Assembly (NCBI GenBank): GCA_022772085.1
Contig: JALFBN010000010.1
Span: 1 to 64,000, forward strand
Length of the DNA: 64,000 bases
Reading direction: 5' to 3'
Origin: Porphyromonas sp.
GTDB lineage: Bacteria > Bacteroidota > Bacteroidia > Bacteroidales > Porphyromonadaceae
Part shown: positions 27,430 through 38,265 of the stretch, in pieces
Layout of the letters: the number at the start of each line of letters is the position of its first letter
How positions within the stretch are numbered: the stretch's first letter is position 1
Notes under the pieces: model-generated
Databases searched by the model: none
Told to the model about the DNA's origin: nothing
The model's input: only the letters and a program-made list of their open reading frames with translations
Program-made: the position numbers and the translations under genes

Positions 27430-30012
27430 ATGCGCAAAAATCTACATTTGATGCTGTGCAGCCTTATGGCTTTATGCCTATCCTCCTCTACATGGAGTCG
27501 GCTTCATGCGCAGCAGTCCATCAGTCTAGGGGACTATGGAACCACAACAGAACATTTCCGGGGAAGTGTTGGGCAAAAGGCTCCATTCGATTTCGACTAT
27601 AAGTATAGTCGTTCACAACAAATCTATACGGCAGAAGATTTAAACGGATTAGAGGGGAAGGAGATCTCCGAAATTCGTATGCGTGTCTATAATCAAGATG
27701 CTGCGGTATATGAACAGGATTATCAAGTGACGCTTCGTCTATATCTGACGAATATCGAAGAGACGGATTTCAAGAAATTAGAGGGAGAGACTAATTACCG
27801 TTGGCACTCCATAGATCCCGCAACGGATTTATGTGCCACCGAAGTCATAAAGATTGACTTTCTAGATAAAAACTCAGAGGATTTCGAGGTAGTTCTGAAG
27901 CTATCAAAGCCTTTTGTCTATCGGGGCAAGAGTATGCTCATGACCGTAGAGTCTGAGGCTAATACACAACTAGGAGGCGTAAGTCAGAGTTACATTGATT
28001 TCTACTGCTATCCTAAAAATGTAAAGGACATGCCTATCCGTACTCTTTACAAAGCTCATGATACCAAAAATGTAGCTCAGCCTGAGGGGTATGGAAATTT
28101 CTCCGACGGATCCGGTCTAAAGCAAAGAGCGGTATTGCAGATCTTTTATAAAGATGCCGGTGCTTCGGGTAGTACGACCTCTGATGACGATCCTCTCGAT
28201 CCCATCAATCCTATTGTTACAGTGAAAACACCCGGTAAAATTAGCGAGCAGTTGAGTACGATTTCCGATTTGACCAAATGCCTCTCGTTGACCGTTAAGG
28301 GTACAATGACCGAAACCGATGTGAAGTTTATTCAAGATCGTATGGGTGGATTGACCAAGATCGACCTCAAAGCAGCTACGATCCAAGGTAATGTGTTGCC
28401 TAAAACAGCTTTCTCCAAACATCCGAACTTGCAAGAGGTGATTTTGCCCCTTACCCTTACCAAAATTGATGATGCGGCACTCAGTGATATGCCTAAATTG
28501 CAACGTGTTGTCATGGGTAACGGGATTACGGAGATCGGTATGAATGCCTTTGCATTAAGCAAAGCCCTATCAGACATCGTTTGGAGTGATAAGCTGGAAT
28601 TTATTCGCTCGGATGCCTTCCTAGAATGCAAAGCTCTCAAAAAAGCAGATCTCCCCAATAGTGTTACGACCATTGAACAAAATAGTTTTTCTAAAAGTGG
28701 ATTGGTTTCATTCAAAACTCCAGAGAAATTGCAGAAACTCTCCCGTATGTGCTTCTATCAATGTGCCGACCTTGAAGAGCTTTATATCACAGATCAAGTA
28801 GAAAAGTTAGAGTTTAAATCCTTTGGAGAATGTGCAAAGCTCGCTAGGGTTACCTGTATGAGAGCCACTCCTCCTCAAGCTTTCAGAAATGCGTTTGATC
28901 GAGTGAATCTAGCAACGGCTGTGTTGTATGTAGTCGAAGAGAGTCTTATTGCTACTTATAAGAATGCTGATGTTTGGAAAAACTTTGGCAACATCGCTGT
29001 GAACGAATCGCCCAAGAAGTATTTTAATCTGACCTATAAAAATGAATACGAAGGTGGTAAAGTCAAGGCCTATCAAGGTGAAACGCTATTGCCTGCGGAG
29101 TCTAAAGTGGAAGAAAACAGTACGGTGCGTTTCGTCGCAGAGCCAAACGAAGGCTATTTATTGAAGAAATGGCATGTCAATTCGGTTGAGTCCGATGCTA
29201 CCGGATTGGAGTTCTCTGTGAAGATAACGGGAGAAACGAAAGTGGAGGCTCTTTTTGCAGAAGCTTACAAACGCTTCAAAATAACATTCCAATCCAATGA
29301 TGCAGAGTGGGGTAAGGTCACGGCTCAGATCAATGGGCAGGAGATCCAATCCGAAAGTATTCACAAGGCAGATCAAACGGTTGTACTCACGGCTCATCCT
29401 GCCAAGAACTATCATCTACGTCATTGGCTTGTCAATGGTAAGGTCGTACCCAAGCAGGGAGAGAAAAATTTGGAAGTTGTTTTGAATAAGCAGACCCTCG
29501 TAGAGGCCGTTTTTGAGCGAGACGAACTCTTTTACCAACTCAGTGTTTCGCTTGCCGACAACAATGGAAGTCTCTATGCATACGTTGGCGGTGCACGCAT
29601 CTCCCTTTCATCCAAACTCAAAGAGGGGACTATCGTTGAGATCTTTGCAGAGCCCGAAGATCACTATCTGTTCGATTATTGGAAGATCAATGGAGAGGTT
29701 TCAGAACGTAAAGAGCCTACTCTCCGCATCACGATGGATAAAGATTATCGTATAGAAGCCTTTTTCAAGAAGAAAACATCCGTAGAGTCTGTGACTCCCG
29801 AAGAGGCACTGACCTATCAAGTACAAGCCGGTACGTTGTCAGTGAACTATCCTATCGAAGGTGCTACTATTGTGCTCCTTAATCTAAAGGGTGAGCTGAT
29901 GGCTCGTGAAGTGGTGCAACGTGGTGCCGTACGTTTTGTCGTAGCCCTAGAGGGTATTTACCTCGTGCGAGTAGAGGGGACAACACAAGTCAAGAAAGTA
30001 TTGATGCGCTGA
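27430..30012 (+). CDS. BspA-like T9SS cargo with InlB-type repeats
   Basis: 860 residues. A signal peptide (about 1-28, LHAQ-Q) is followed by a beta-rich N-terminal region (30-235), BspA-type leucine-rich repeats (about 290-510, e.g. ITEIGMNAFALSKAL) and three tandem InlB-B-like repeats of about 80 residues (about 537-610, 613-692, 697-768, each with GYLLKKWHVN-type W motifs). A T9SS C-terminal domain (about 790-860) has GIYLVRVEG and ends KKVLMR. It is probably exported by the T9SS and surface-anchored, acting in adhesion or ligand capture. It begins 87 bases after the DUF6850 gene with no terminator between, so it may belong to the receptor operon. Confidence 0.82.
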   Translation: MRKNLHLMLCSLMALCLSSSTWSRLHAQQSISLGDYGTTTEHFRGSVGQKAPFDFDYKYSRSQQIYTAEDLNGLEGKEISEIRMRVYNQDAAVYEQDYQVTLRLYLTNIEETDFKKLEGETNYRWHSIDPATDLCATEVIKIDFLDKNSEDFEVVLKLSKPFVYRGKSMLMTVESEANTQLGGVSQSYIDFYCYPKNVKDMPIRTLYKAHDTKNVAQPEGYGNFSDGSGLKQRAVLQIFYKDAGASGSTTSDDDPLDPINPIVTVKTPGKISEQLSTISDLTKCLSLTVKGTMTETDVKFIQDRMGGLTKIDLKAATIQGNVLPKTAFSKHPNLQEVILPLTLTKIDDAALSDMPKLQRVVMGNGITEIGMNAFALSKALSDIVWSDKLEFIRSDAFLECKALKKADLPNSVTTIEQNSFSKSGLVSFKTPEKLQKLSRMCFYQCADLEELYITDQVEKLEFKSFGECAKLARVTCMRATPPQAFRNAFDRVNLATAVLYVVEESLIATYKNADVWKNFGNIAVNESPKKYFNLTYKNEYEGGKVKAYQGETLLPAESKVEENSTVRFVAEPNEGYLLKKWHVNSVESDATGLEFSVKITGETKVEALFAEAYKRFKITFQSNDAEWGKVTAQINGQEIQSESIHKADQTVVLTAHPAKNYHLRHWLVNGKVVPKQGEKNLEVVLNKQTLVEAVFERDELFYQLSVSLADNNGSLYAYVGGARISLSSKLKEGTIVEIFAEPEDHYLFDYWKINGEVSERKEPTLRITMDKDYRIEAFFKKKTSVESVTPEEALTYQVQAGTLSVNYPIEGATIVLLNLKGELMAREVVQRGAVRFVVALEGIYLVRVEGTTQVKKVLMR

Positions 30013-30034
30013 AATAGCGAATTGCAATACCCCT

Positions 30035-30087
30035 ATGGGTGTTTAATGTCCTTCCCTACGGGGAACGGTGTTAAACACCCATTTTAT
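30035..30087. terminator. Convergent terminator between the T9SS cargo gene and uvrA
   Basis: A perfect 12-bp stem (30035-30046 with 30071-30082) and an inner CC-CCC/GGG-GG stem, followed by TTTT on the plus strand; the plus-strand T-run overlaps the uvrA stop codon. It can serve both convergent genes. Confidence 0.75.
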
Positions 30088-32966
30088 TGGATGCCCTGTT
30101 GGAGTAATGGAGCCAGGAAAGGACTGGTTTTACCGTTGGGGTATTGCGTGACCATCTCCTCGGGTGTACCTGCAAAGAGAAGTTCTCCACCTCCACGTCC
30201 ACCTTCGGGACCCATTTCGATGAGATAGTCTGCACTTTTTATCACGTCAAGGTCGTGCTCGATAATGAGCACGGTATTCCCCTTGTCTACAAGTTGATTG
30301 ACGAGAGAGAGCAGTACCCTCACATCTTCAAAGTGCAGTCCTGTAGTGGGTTCGTCTAGCACGTAGAGTGTATTACCTGTATCTCTCTTTGTGAGTTCTT
30401 CTGACAGTTTGACACGTTGGCTCTCCCCTCCCGAGAGGGTGGTTGACGGCTGACCAAGTTTGATATAACCCAATCCAACCCGTTTCATAACCTCTAGTCG
30501 TCGATGCAGGCGAGGGATATTTTCAAAGAAATCGGTTGCTTGGTTTATGGTCATCTCTAGAACATCGGCGATCGTTTTTCCCTTATACCGCACCTCTAGC
30601 GTCTCACGAGAGTACCGCTTTCCATGGCATACCTCGCACGGAATAGTCACATTGGGTAGAAAATTCATTTCCAGCGTTGTATAGCCATTGCCTTTGCACG
30701 TTTCGCATCGGCCGCCTGCGATATTGAATGAGAAACGCCCCGGTTTGTATCCTCTAGCCTTGCTCTCGGGTAGAGAGACGAAGATATTCCGAATATCCGT
30801 GAATAGACCCGTATAGGTGGCAGGGTTGCTTCGAGGTGTTCGCCCTAGAGGTGTTTGATCCACTACGACCAGTTTATCTATGTTTTTGATCCCTTCAATG
30901 GAGCGATAGGGAAGAGGATTTTGTTTAGAATGATAGAGCTTTTGTGAAAGGATGGGAACGAGTGTACCGTTGATCAGAGAGCTTTTACCACTACCTGATA
31001 CTCCGGTAACACAAATAAAGGTCCCTAGAGGAATTGTCAGATTGACACCTTTAAGATTATTGCCTTTAGCCCCTAGTACTTGGATTGTTTTTCCATTGCC
31101 ACGGCGTCGTTCGTTCGGCACTTCGATTCGTTTGATCCCATTGAGGTAATCCGCTGTGTAGGAATGGGCGTGTGCAATCTGATCGGGAGCCCCGGCAAAG
31201 ACCACCTGCCCTCCCAGCCTTCCGGCTCCCGGCCCCATGTCAATGAGGTAGTCTGCAGCAAGCATCATATCCCGATCGTGTTCGACTACAACGACCGTAT
31301 TTTCGCCATCTCGTAGTTTCTTAAGTGACCGGATCAGGCGTTGATTGTCACTAGGGTGTAGACCGATTCCCGGTTCATCTAAGAGGTAAAGTACCTCTAC
31401 AAGGCCTGTCCCGATTTGTGTGGCAAGCCGTATCCGCTGGCTCTCTCCACCCGAGAGAGAAGTGGCTGATCGTCCCAAACTGAGATAGTATAGACCTACA
31501 TCCAACAGAAAGCGTATACGTACCTCAATCTCTTTGATGATCTCCCTTCCGACGGGTTGCATTTGTAGGGGAATTGCTTCGTAGAGGCGAGGTAGCAGCG
31601 CATGCAATTCATCCAAATCCATTGCAGAGAGTTGATCGATAGACCATTCCCCAATACGATAGTGTAGTGCAATGGTATTGAGCCGTTTGCCTTGGCAGGT
31701 GGGACAGGTAGCCATGACCAAAAATTGCTCTGCCCACTGGCGTGTGAGATCCGAGGCTCCATCTTTGTTGGCTTCCATGATAATAGCATTGATAACTCCT
31801 TCGAAGCGTTCGTTATGACCTTCGCTGACCTCTCCATAAAGAAGTGTTTCCATCGCATCATCGGGGATCTCCCCAATGGGTGTATCCAAGTCTAGTTCAT
31901 AGGGGGCTAATATCCGCTTGAGAGCGTCGCCATAGTACTTGACTGCGTAAGGAGTGAGGGGCTTGATACCTCCTTTTTGGATGCTTAATTTTGGATCGGG
32001 GAGGATTTTTTTTCGATCAATACTACTCACTTGTCCCAATCCTCGGCAGGTGGGACAATAGCCTTGGGGCGAGTTGAATGAAAAGGAGGCCGGGCTGATC
32101 TCAGGGTAGGCTATACCACTGTCTATATCCATCAATTTGGTAGATAGATGTTGGAGAGCCTCTTTCCCTCGTTCATGGATATCTATAAGTCCATCTCCAT
32201 GTTTCAGTGCAAGGGTTATGGCATGTGCTAATCGATCTTTGAGGTCGGGCTTCACGACAAATTTGTCGATGAGTACAGCAATGTAGTGCCTGCTGTAACG
32301 ATCAAGTTTCAATCCCGGGTAGAGTTCGAGGATCTCGCCATCAGCATAAACGTGGATGAAGCCTTTTTTCCGAAGTTCCTCAAAGAGTTCGCGGTAGTGA
32401 CCCTTACGATCTTTGACGAGAGGGGCGAGTATCTCGATTCCTTTGCCTGCGTAGTTCTTAGCGATAAACTCGATCAGTTCAGGTTCGCTGTATCGTTGCA
32501 TGGCTTTGCCCGTTACATAGCTATAAGGAGTTCCCACTCGGGCATAAAGCAGGCGCAGGAAGTCGTAAATCTCGGTGATGGTACCTACGGTCGATCGTGG
32601 ATTGTTCGATGCCGTTTTTTGTTCGATCGAAACGACGGGACTAAGTCCGTCTATACTCTCTACGTCCGGGCGACTGGAGGATCCGATAAAACTGCGAGCA
32701 TAGGCCGAAAACGTATCGATATAGCGCCGTTGTCCCTCTGCCAAAAGGACATCAAAAACCAAAGAAGACTTACCACTACCACTCAATCCCGTAACTACAG
32801 ATAGTTTGTGTCGAGGAATCTCTACATCTATATTTTTAAGATTGTGTACTCGTGCCCCTTTAATTTGGATGGATCCTGCTGCAAAGAGATCCTGACGTAC
32901 CTCCTTAGATTGGGACCGGTCTTGGTAAGTTGCCTTTGGAGAACTTGTTTTTGCTGACTTCTTCAT
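30084..32966 (-). CDS. uvrA: Excinuclease ABC subunit A
   Basis: 960 residues from ATG 32966. UvrA finds bulky DNA lesions with UvrB in nucleotide-excision repair. It has two ABC ATPase modules: Walker [10 protein letters not shown] and GVSGSGKSS, and LSGGESQR twice. Zinc-binding cysteines appear as [17 protein letters not shown], and CETCKGNGY paired with CEVCHGKRY. An in-frame ATG lies 13 codons further upstream (33005), but the -7 box TACCTTTG at 32993-32986 falls inside that extension, so transcription should start after it and 32966 is the better start. Confidence 0.97.
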   Translation of the reverse strand: MKKSAKTSSPKATYQDRSQSKEVRQDLFAAGSIQIKGARVHNLKNIDVEIPRHKLSVVTGLSGSGKSSLVFDVLLAEGQRRYIDTFSAYARSFIGSSSRPDVESIDGLSPVVSIEQKTASNNPRSTVGTITEIYDFLRLLYARVGTPYSYVTGKAMQRYSEPELIEFIAKNYAGKGIEILAPLVKDRKGHYRELFEELRKKGFIHVYADGEILELYPGLKLDRYSRHYIAVLIDKFVVKPDLKDRLAHAITLALKHGDGLIDIHERGKEALQHLSTKLMDIDSGIAYPEISPASFSFNSPQGYCPTCRGLGQVSSIDRKKILPDPKLSIQKGGIKPLTPYAVKYYGDALKRILAPYELDLDTPIGEIPDDAMETLLYGEVSEGHNERFEGVINAIIMEANKDGASDLTRQWAEQFLVMATCPTCQGKRLNTIALHYRIGEWSIDQLSAMDLDELHALLPRLYEAIPLQMQPVGREIIKEIEVRIRFLLDVGLYYLSLGRSATSLSGGESQRIRLATQIGTGLVEVLYLLDEPGIGLHPSDNQRLIRSLKKLRDGENTVVVVEHDRDMMLAADYLIDMGPGAGRLGGQVVFAGAPDQIAHAHSYTADYLNGIKRIEVPNERRRGNGKTIQVLGAKGNNLKGVNLTIPLGTFICVTGVSGSGKSSLINGTLVPILSQKLYHSKQNPLPYRSIEGIKNIDKLVVVDQTPLGRTPRSNPATYTGLFTDIRNIFVSLPESKARGYKPGRFSFNIAGGRCETCKGNGYTTLEMNFLPNVTIPCEVCHGKRYSRETLEVRYKGKTIADVLEMTINQATDFFENIPRLHRRLEVMKRVGLGYIKLGQPSTTLSGGESQRVKLSEELTKRDTGNTLYVLDEPTTGLHFEDVRVLLSLVNQLVDKGNTVLIIEHDLDVIKSADYLIEMGPEGGRGGGELLFAGTPEEMVTQYPNGKTSPFLAPLLQQGIQ

Positions 32967-32985
32967 CGCTATATCGCTTTCTCGG

Positions 32986-32993
32986 CAAAGGTA
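32986..32993 (-). promoter_or_regulatory. -7 box of uvrA, deciding the start codon
   Basis: TACCTTTG on the minus strand, 20 bases before the ATG at 32966; transcription start expected near 32979. A TTG lies 23 bases upstream of the box, slightly further than usual. Confidence 0.6.
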
Positions 32994-33015
32994 GCGAAAA
33001 ACCACTCTTTCGCCT

Positions 33016-34440
33016 TCAATCCGCTCCCAAGGGGGTATATGTTATATGAAGGCAATGTTGCGTTTTTTGCGTTATGGGAAATGAATTTGTGCGAAGATAG
33101 GGAACAAGCCACAAGGGTACATCGTGCGCCATTAAGAGAGGAATTTCGGAGTAAAGAGCCGAAACAATACCTTTTTCTTTGAGAATCTTGTGAATTGTTT
33201 TGCGTCCTTGGAATCCAAAAGGTTGGAGCTTCATTCGCAAATCAATGGGCTGTAACTTCAATCCAAAAGAGGTGTCTTGGGCTTTCAAATAGGTTTGAAG
33301 TGTATCGAAATCCACGAAAATAGATCGAGCCTGTGGTATGCATGATCGGGAAAAATCCTTCTTAATCTCAAAAGAAAAGGTACCGTAAGGCGTACTCGTA
33401 GAGCTTTGCATTAGATCCAAGAAATAGCTTTTGTTTCGCTCTTCTTCTCTTGATCGCTCCTTCTTTAAGAGATAGAGACGTCCTTGTCGCTTCTCCAAAA
33501 TATGTGAAGCGGAGGTGATACGTGTTGGCTGCAACGACTCTATTTGTTGGATAAATTGCTCTAGGGCATCCGCGGAGAACCCTTTGTTTGCCACAATATG
33601 GTGTAGTAGTGTGTGGACTACTCCGGACTGGATGAGAGGAGAGAGCCTATAAATCCGATCCTCTTGAGAGAGTGTGGTATTTCCCGTCTCAATCGCTTGT
33701 CGGAGAATTTCCTCAATCCCTCGCTTATAGATGATCTCTGCTTCACGCAGATGAGCTAGCGAGGAGCATGTACTTTCCAGAAAACTCGGATTTAATTCCT
33801 CAAATAGAGGGATCAGTTTGTGTCTGATGGCATTACGCTTAATGGTAGTATCTTGGTTGGTGCTGTCCAAACAATAGGCTTGCCCCAGTTGTTTCAAGAA
33901 ATCATGGATCTCGCGAGGATGCACTTCCAAGAGGGGGCGTATTATCAGATCTCGCTTGGGACTAATCCCTCGTAGACCTACTAGTCCTGTTCCCCTAGAG
34001 AGATTGCCTAAAAGAGTCTCTACATTATCTTGTAAATGATGCCCGACGGCAATGGCATGAATGGATCTTTTTTGAGCCTCTTCGACAAAAACATGGTAGC
34101 GAAGTTCCCGTGCTGCCATCTCTATGGAGAGTCTCTTTTCTGCAGCGTAGGCCTGTGTTTCAAAGTGATGAACGAGCAACTCAATGTCCAACGTACGGGT
34201 TAATTCCTTGCAAAAAGCCTCGTCTCGGTCACTTTCTTTTCCTCTTAGGTGGAAGTTGCAATGCAGGGCAATGGGGGTATACCGGGCTATTTGTAGGGCT
34301 CTCAATAGCGCAACAGAGTCTGCTCCCCCACTCAATGCGACAAGTACTTGTTCCCCGGGAGAGAGTAATTTGTAGCGCTTAATGCTCCGCTGCATTGACT
34401 GCATAAGAGGATGAAAATATACCTTTGAATTGTTGAGCAT
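33016..34440 (-). CDS. tilS: tRNA(Ile)-lysidine synthetase
   Basis: 474 residues. TilS attaches lysine to C34 of the CAU-anticodon tRNA-Ile so that it reads AUA. The PP-loop ATPase motif ALSGGADSVALL is near residue 40, followed by ALHCNFHLRGKESDRDE and GHHLQDNVETLL; a C-terminal TilS domain includes KLQPFGFQGRKTIHKILKEKG. The first 15 residues (MLNNSKVYFHPLMQS) look like an extension; M13 or M16 (34404, 34395) match the usual family start better. The ATG at 34440 lies only 11 bases beyond the T-run of the preceding terminator. Confidence 0.93.
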   Translation of the reverse strand: MLNNSKVYFHPLMQSMQRSIKRYKLLSPGEQVLVALSGGADSVALLRALQIARYTPIALHCNFHLRGKESDRDEAFCKELTRTLDIELLVHHFETQAYAAEKRLSIEMAARELRYHVFVEEAQKRSIHAIAVGHHLQDNVETLLGNLSRGTGLVGLRGISPKRDLIIRPLLEVHPREIHDFLKQLGQAYCLDSTNQDTTIKRNAIRHKLIPLFEELNPSFLESTCSSLAHLREAEIIYKRGIEEILRQAIETGNTTLSQEDRIYRLSPLIQSGVVHTLLHHIVANKGFSADALEQFIQQIESLQPTRITSASHILEKRQGRLYLLKKERSREEERNKSYFLDLMQSSTSTPYGTFSFEIKKDFSRSCIPQARSIFVDFDTLQTYLKAQDTSFGLKLQPIDLRMKLQPFGFQGRKTIHKILKEKGIVSALYSEIPLLMAHDVPLWLVPYLRTNSFPITQKTQHCLHITYTPLGAD

Positions 34441-34451
34441 AGCTTTGATGC

Positions 34452-34491
34452 AAAAAAAGGACGTACCAAAATGTTCCTTTTTGATACGTCC
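34452..34491 (-). terminator. Terminator after the zinc-ribbon gene
   Basis: On the minus strand, a 13-14-bp stem (GGACGTA...TACGTCC, 34459-34491) with a 6-base loop is followed by seven T residues. It separates the aspS-Nif3-zinc ribbon group from tilS. Confidence 0.88.
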
Positions 34492-34571
34492 GATTACTTT
34501 TATTGTTCCGCTAGACTTTTTTTCCTCTAGGTCCAGAGTTGCGGAAATGCTTTCATACAGATTTTTTCTTT

Positions 34572-35396
34572 TTACTTATCCATCAGATCGGGATCAATGA
34601 TGATACGACCACAATACTCACAGATAATTTCTTTTTTATGGAGTTTGATTTCCAATTGTCGTTGGGGAGGAATCCGATTGAAACAGCCACCGCAAGAGTT
34701 ACGATCAATGGGTACAACGGCTAGTCCATTGCGAGCACCGCCACGTATTCTGTTGAAGAATGCGAGGACACGTGGAGAGTCTTTCTTAATAGCCTCCTCC
34801 TGTTTACTTGCCTCTTTTAGGAGCCTTTCCTCATCTTCGTGCGTCTCTTGTATAATACTATCCAGTTCTGTTTTCTTGGCTTTCAAGTCGCCTGAACGGA
34901 GTTCAAATACCTCTTTAATCTTGGCAATATCCGCCTTGCGTTGTTGGAGCTCTTGCGTATATTCACGGATATTTTTCTCGCTGAGCGTTATCTCCAATTC
35001 TTGGTATTCGATCTCTTTGGAGAGATTATCGTACTCGCGATTGTTGCGCACATTATCAATCTGAGCTTTGTATCTGTCCAAAAGCTCTTTAGATTGAGCA
35101 ATCTTGTTGCGCTCTGCAGTAACAGACTGAGATAGTTTCTTGGCGTCAGAGGCAGTCTCGTCCAATCTCTTTTGCAGTTGTGCAAGATCATCTTCGATAT
35201 TAGCAACCTCTAGAGGGAGCTCCCCACGAAGAATTTTTATTTCATCAATACGAGATAATGTGGATTGTAAGCGAGCAAGGGCGATCAGCCTCTTCTCAAC
35301 AGGGTTTTCGTCGTTCCCGACAGCCCCTGCAGACTTGCTATTTTCCACTTGTTGGGTGGTAAGTTCTTTTTCTTCTGGCGTTTCTTTCTTGGCCAT
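34572..35396 (-). CDS. Coiled-coil protein with C4 zinc ribbon
   Basis: 274 residues. A long coiled coil (about 35-215, Glu/Lys/Gln-rich heptads) ends in a zinc ribbon with CGGCFNRIPPQRQ and CEYCGRI as the two Cys pairs. It belongs to the family with PF02591-type C-terminus, whose members may bind nucleic acid or chaperone proteins; the molecular role is unsettled. The first 25 residues are a polar low-complexity tail. It begins 5 bases after the Nif3-like gene; the same pairing occurs in many bacteria, so the two products may work together. Confidence 0.82.
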   Translation of the reverse strand: MAKKETPEEKELTTQQVENSKSAGAVGNDENPVEKRLIALARLQSTLSRIDEIKILRGELPLEVANIEDDLAQLQKRLDETASDAKKLSQSVTAERNKIAQSKELLDRYKAQIDNVRNNREYDNLSKEIEYQELEITLSEKNIREYTQELQQRKADIAKIKEVFELRSGDLKAKKTELDSIIQETHEDEERLLKEASKQEEAIKKDSPRVLAFFNRIRGGARNGLAVVPIDRNSCGGCFNRIPPQRQLEIKLHKKEIICEYCGRIIIDPDLMDK

Positions 35397-35401
35397 ATTG
35401 C

Positions 35402-36508
35402 TTATAGGTAATTAACCGGATTACTGTCGTATAAAGACTCTCGAAGCGCAAAGTTAGGGATTTTTGCCGATATAATATCAAGAAATAGCCTGCGAGCCAC
35501 AGACTCACTCTCGTGATGTCCGATGGTAACGAGGAGAAGACGATCTGCGGCATCGAGATAATCATTATATTTAGCCTCCCCCGTGAGATATGCATCGGCA
35601 CGTTGTCTGATTGCATGGAAGAGGAAATTCCCACCACTTCCTCCGCAGAGTGCAACACGAGATATCGGTTTCCCAAGAGGACGAGAATAGGCTACGTGCT
35701 CCACGTTGTGCCATTGTGCAAGGGTTTCGAGGAACTCTCGTTCACTGATCGGGGAGGGCAAATCTCCAACGATCCCTGTACCTAAATTGGACTTGGGGTA
35801 GGATAGGTCTATGAATTCATAGGCGGGCACCTCATATGGATGCGAGGTATGTAGAGCTTGCTTGATCTGTGGAATTAGACAAGACTCTACAAGCAAGGAG
35901 AGTTGCACCTCCTCAACTTCTTGATGACATCCAATAGTACCGATTGAGGGATTGGCTCCTACAAGAGGTCGAAAACGTCCGATCCCCTCCTGTGAAAAGG
36001 AGCAATGATCGTAATTCCCAAGCCGTCCCGCTCCTGCTTCGCACAGGGCATCGCGTACCTGATCCACAGCACCTCGAGGTACCATGACTGACAGTTTGTA
36101 AAGATGGTGGTGCGATAGAGGGGCTAGAGGCTGAGTGCCCTGTAGTTGGAATCTCTCGGCCAGATAATGATTGATCCCGAATGCAGCATTGTCGGCATTA
36201 GTGTGAGCCGAATAAATGGCAACTTTGTGTTGTATGGCCAACAGGATGGTGCGCTCTTGATAGGTGCTTGTTCCTAAATGCTTCAGCGGGTGAAAGAGCA
36301 ATGGGTGATGCGTTACTAAGAGGTTGTATCCGAGCCCAATAGTCTCTTGTACTGTCGCCTCTGTTGCTTCCACTGCGAGTAGTACTCCACGGCACTCCTC
36401 ATCGGGAGAACCAACCTGCCATCCACTATTGTCCCAAGTCTCCTGAAGAGACAAGGGACAAGCGGATTCTATGGCTTGAATAATATCTCGATGGAAGATC
36501 TTCGACAT
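35402..36508 (-). CDS. Nif3-like dinuclear metal-centre protein (DUF34)
   Basis: 368 residues. The family shows metal-binding His in LLVTHHPLLFHPLK, a second motif IYSAHTNAD and late motifs GGSGGNFLF and GHHESE. A PII-like insert (about 125-235, HLYKLSVMVPRGAVDQVRDALCEAGAG) marks the longer YqfO-type form, which assembles as a toroidal hexamer. The reaction is not established; a GTP cyclohydrolase-like function has been proposed for relatives. Its ATG overlaps the aspS stop codon by one base (TAATG), indicating translational coupling. Confidence 0.9.
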   Translation of the reverse strand: MSKIFHRDIIQAIESACPLSLQETWDNSGWQVGSPDEECRGVLLAVEATEATVQETIGLGYNLLVTHHPLLFHPLKHLGTSTYQERTILLAIQHKVAIYSAHTNADNAAFGINHYLAERFQLQGTQPLAPLSHHHLYKLSVMVPRGAVDQVRDALCEAGAGRLGNYDHCSFSQEGIGRFRPLVGANPSIGTIGCHQEVEEVQLSLLVESCLIPQIKQALHTSHPYEVPAYEFIDLSYPKSNLGTGIVGDLPSPISEREFLETLAQWHNVEHVAYSRPLGKPISRVALCGGSGGNFLFHAIRQRADAYLTGEAKYNDYLDAADRLLLVTIGHHESESVARRLFLDIISAKIPNFALRESLYDSNPVNYL

Positions 36509-38265
36509 TATTTCTGTACGGGACTCAAGACGAGGTTCAATTCTTCCAATTGTTGCTGATCAATCGTAGAGGGTGCATCGATCATGACATCACGTCCCGC
36601 ATTGTTTTTGGGGAATGCGATACAGTCACGGATCGAATCCAAGCCTGCCATGATCGAAACCCAACGATCTAACCCAAAGGCAACTCCTCCGTGGGGAGGT
36701 GCTCCGTATTTAAAGGCATTCATCAAGAATCCGAATTGCTCTTCGGCCTTTTCGGGGGAGAAGCCGAGTATTTCGAACATCTTATGCTGGAGTTCTGAGT
36801 CATGGATACGGATAGACCCACCGCCTACTTCTACTCCATTGATCACCATATCGTAGGCATTTGCGCGTACAGCAGCCGGATCTGTTTCAAGGAGAGGAAT
36901 GTCTTCGGTCTTGGGAGAGGTGAAGGGATGGTGCATAGCGTAGAATCGTTGCGTCTCCTCGTCCCATTCAAGGAGGGGGAAGTCCACCACCCATAGACAT
37001 TCGAACTTTTCGGGGACTTTTAGCTCCATAAGATCAGCAACATGCAAGCGGAGAGTTCCCAATTGCTTCAATGTAGCATAGCGTTCTGCACCTAAAAGTA
37101 CAAGGATCAAGTCACCCTTGGTAGCCTCCACAGCTTGTGCGATTGATTCAAGAGTAGCAACATCGAAGAACTTATCCACAGAGCTTTTAAGTGATCCGTC
37201 AGCGTTGTATTTAATCCAAATCAATCCTTTGGCTCCTACTTGTGGGCGTTTGACGTAGTCTGTGAGGGCATCAATTTGTTTACGAGTGTATTCTGCACCG
37301 CCGGGTACTGCGATAGCTCCTATATAATTGGCCTCATCCATAAGACTCATCCCATGACCTTGAGCCAATCGGGTTATTTCGTGAATCGTCATTCCGAAGC
37401 GAAGGTCTGGTTTATCACTACCATAGCTATTCATCGCTTCGTGCCAACTCATGCGACGGAATGGTGAGCTTATCCTGACGTTACGTATTTTGTCGAAGAG
37501 TTCAACAGCCAGCCCTTCAAAGATGGTCAGCACATCTTCCTGTTCTACGAAACTCATCTCGCAGTCTATTTGGGTAAACTCGGGCTGGCGATCGGCTCTC
37601 AGGTCTTCGTCTCGGAAGCATTTCACAATCTGAAAGTAACGATCCATCCCCGCTACCATCAGGAGTTGCTTAAATGTTTGAGGAGATTGGGGAAGGGCGT
37701 AAAATTCATTCGGATTCATGCGAGATGGTACCACAAAATCTCGAGCCCCCTCCGGAGTTGATTTGATAAGCATAGGCGTCTCAATTTCCAAAAAACCGAG
37801 ACTATCCAAATAATTGCGAGTAGCAAGGGCCATGCGGTGGCGGAGCTCCATATTACGCTTTACGGGCTCACGGCGGAGATCCAAATAGCGGTATTTCATA
37901 CGAATGTCATCGCCCCCATCCGAATTATCCTCAATGGTAAAAGGAGGTACTTCAGAGGGATTCAGTACCTTGCAAGAGGTGACTTCGATCTCAATTGCTC
38001 CTGTTGAAATCTTATCGTTTTTGGCTGAACGCTCGCGTACACGCCCCGTGGCCTGCAGGACGCACTCGCGTCCTACCCCGTCAAGATGGGCTTGTAGCTC
38101 AGGATATGCTGAGTCAAATACCAATTGTGTGATACCATAGCGATCTCGTAGATCCAAGAAGGTCATGGCACCCATTCGGCGCAACTTGCTCACCCATCCC
38201 GCAAGGGTTACTTCTTGCCCTATATGTTCTATGCGAAGTTCTCCGCACGTATTCGTTCTGTACAT
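36508..38265 (-). CDS. aspS: Aspartyl-tRNA synthetase
   Basis: 585 residues, the bacterial type. An N-terminal OB-fold anticodon domain (about 1-105) precedes a class II core with [29 protein letters not shown] and [17 protein letters not shown], a GAD insertion domain (about 290-420), and the C-terminal [11 protein letters not shown] motif 3. It charges tRNA-Asp and, if asnS is also present as here, is expected to be discriminating. It is the first gene of the aspS-Nif3-zinc ribbon transcript. Confidence 0.97.
   Translation of the reverse strand: MYRTNTCGELRIEHIGQEVTLAGWVSKLRRMGAMTFLDLRDRYGITQLVFDSAYPELQAHLDGVGRECVLQATGRVRERSAKNDKISTGAIEIEVTSCKVLNPSEVPPFTIEDNSDGGDDIRMKYRYLDLRREPVKRNMELRHRMALATRNYLDSLGFLEIETPMLIKSTPEGARDFVVPSRMNPNEFYALPQSPQTFKQLLMVAGMDRYFQIVKCFRDEDLRADRQPEFTQIDCEMSFVEQEDVLTIFEGLAVELFDKIRNVRISSPFRRMSWHEAMNSYGSDKPDLRFGMTIHEITRLAQGHGMSLMDEANYIGAIAVPGGAEYTRKQIDALTDYVKRPQVGAKGLIWIKYNADGSLKSSVDKFFDVATLESIAQAVEATKGDLILVLLGAERYATLKQLGTLRLHVADLMELKVPEKFECLWVVDFPLLEWDEETQRFYAMHHPFTSPKTEDIPLLETDPAAVRANAYDMVINGVEVGGGSIRIHDSELQHKMFEILGFSPEKAEEQFGFLMNAFKYGAPPHGGVAFGLDRWVSIMAGLDSIRDCIAFPKNNAGRDVMIDAPSTIDQQQLEELNLVLSPVQK

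Noticed and set aside
32286-32804. A 172-codon open frame antisense to uvrA
   Set aside because: There is no recognisable protein feature and uvrA is complete on the other strand.
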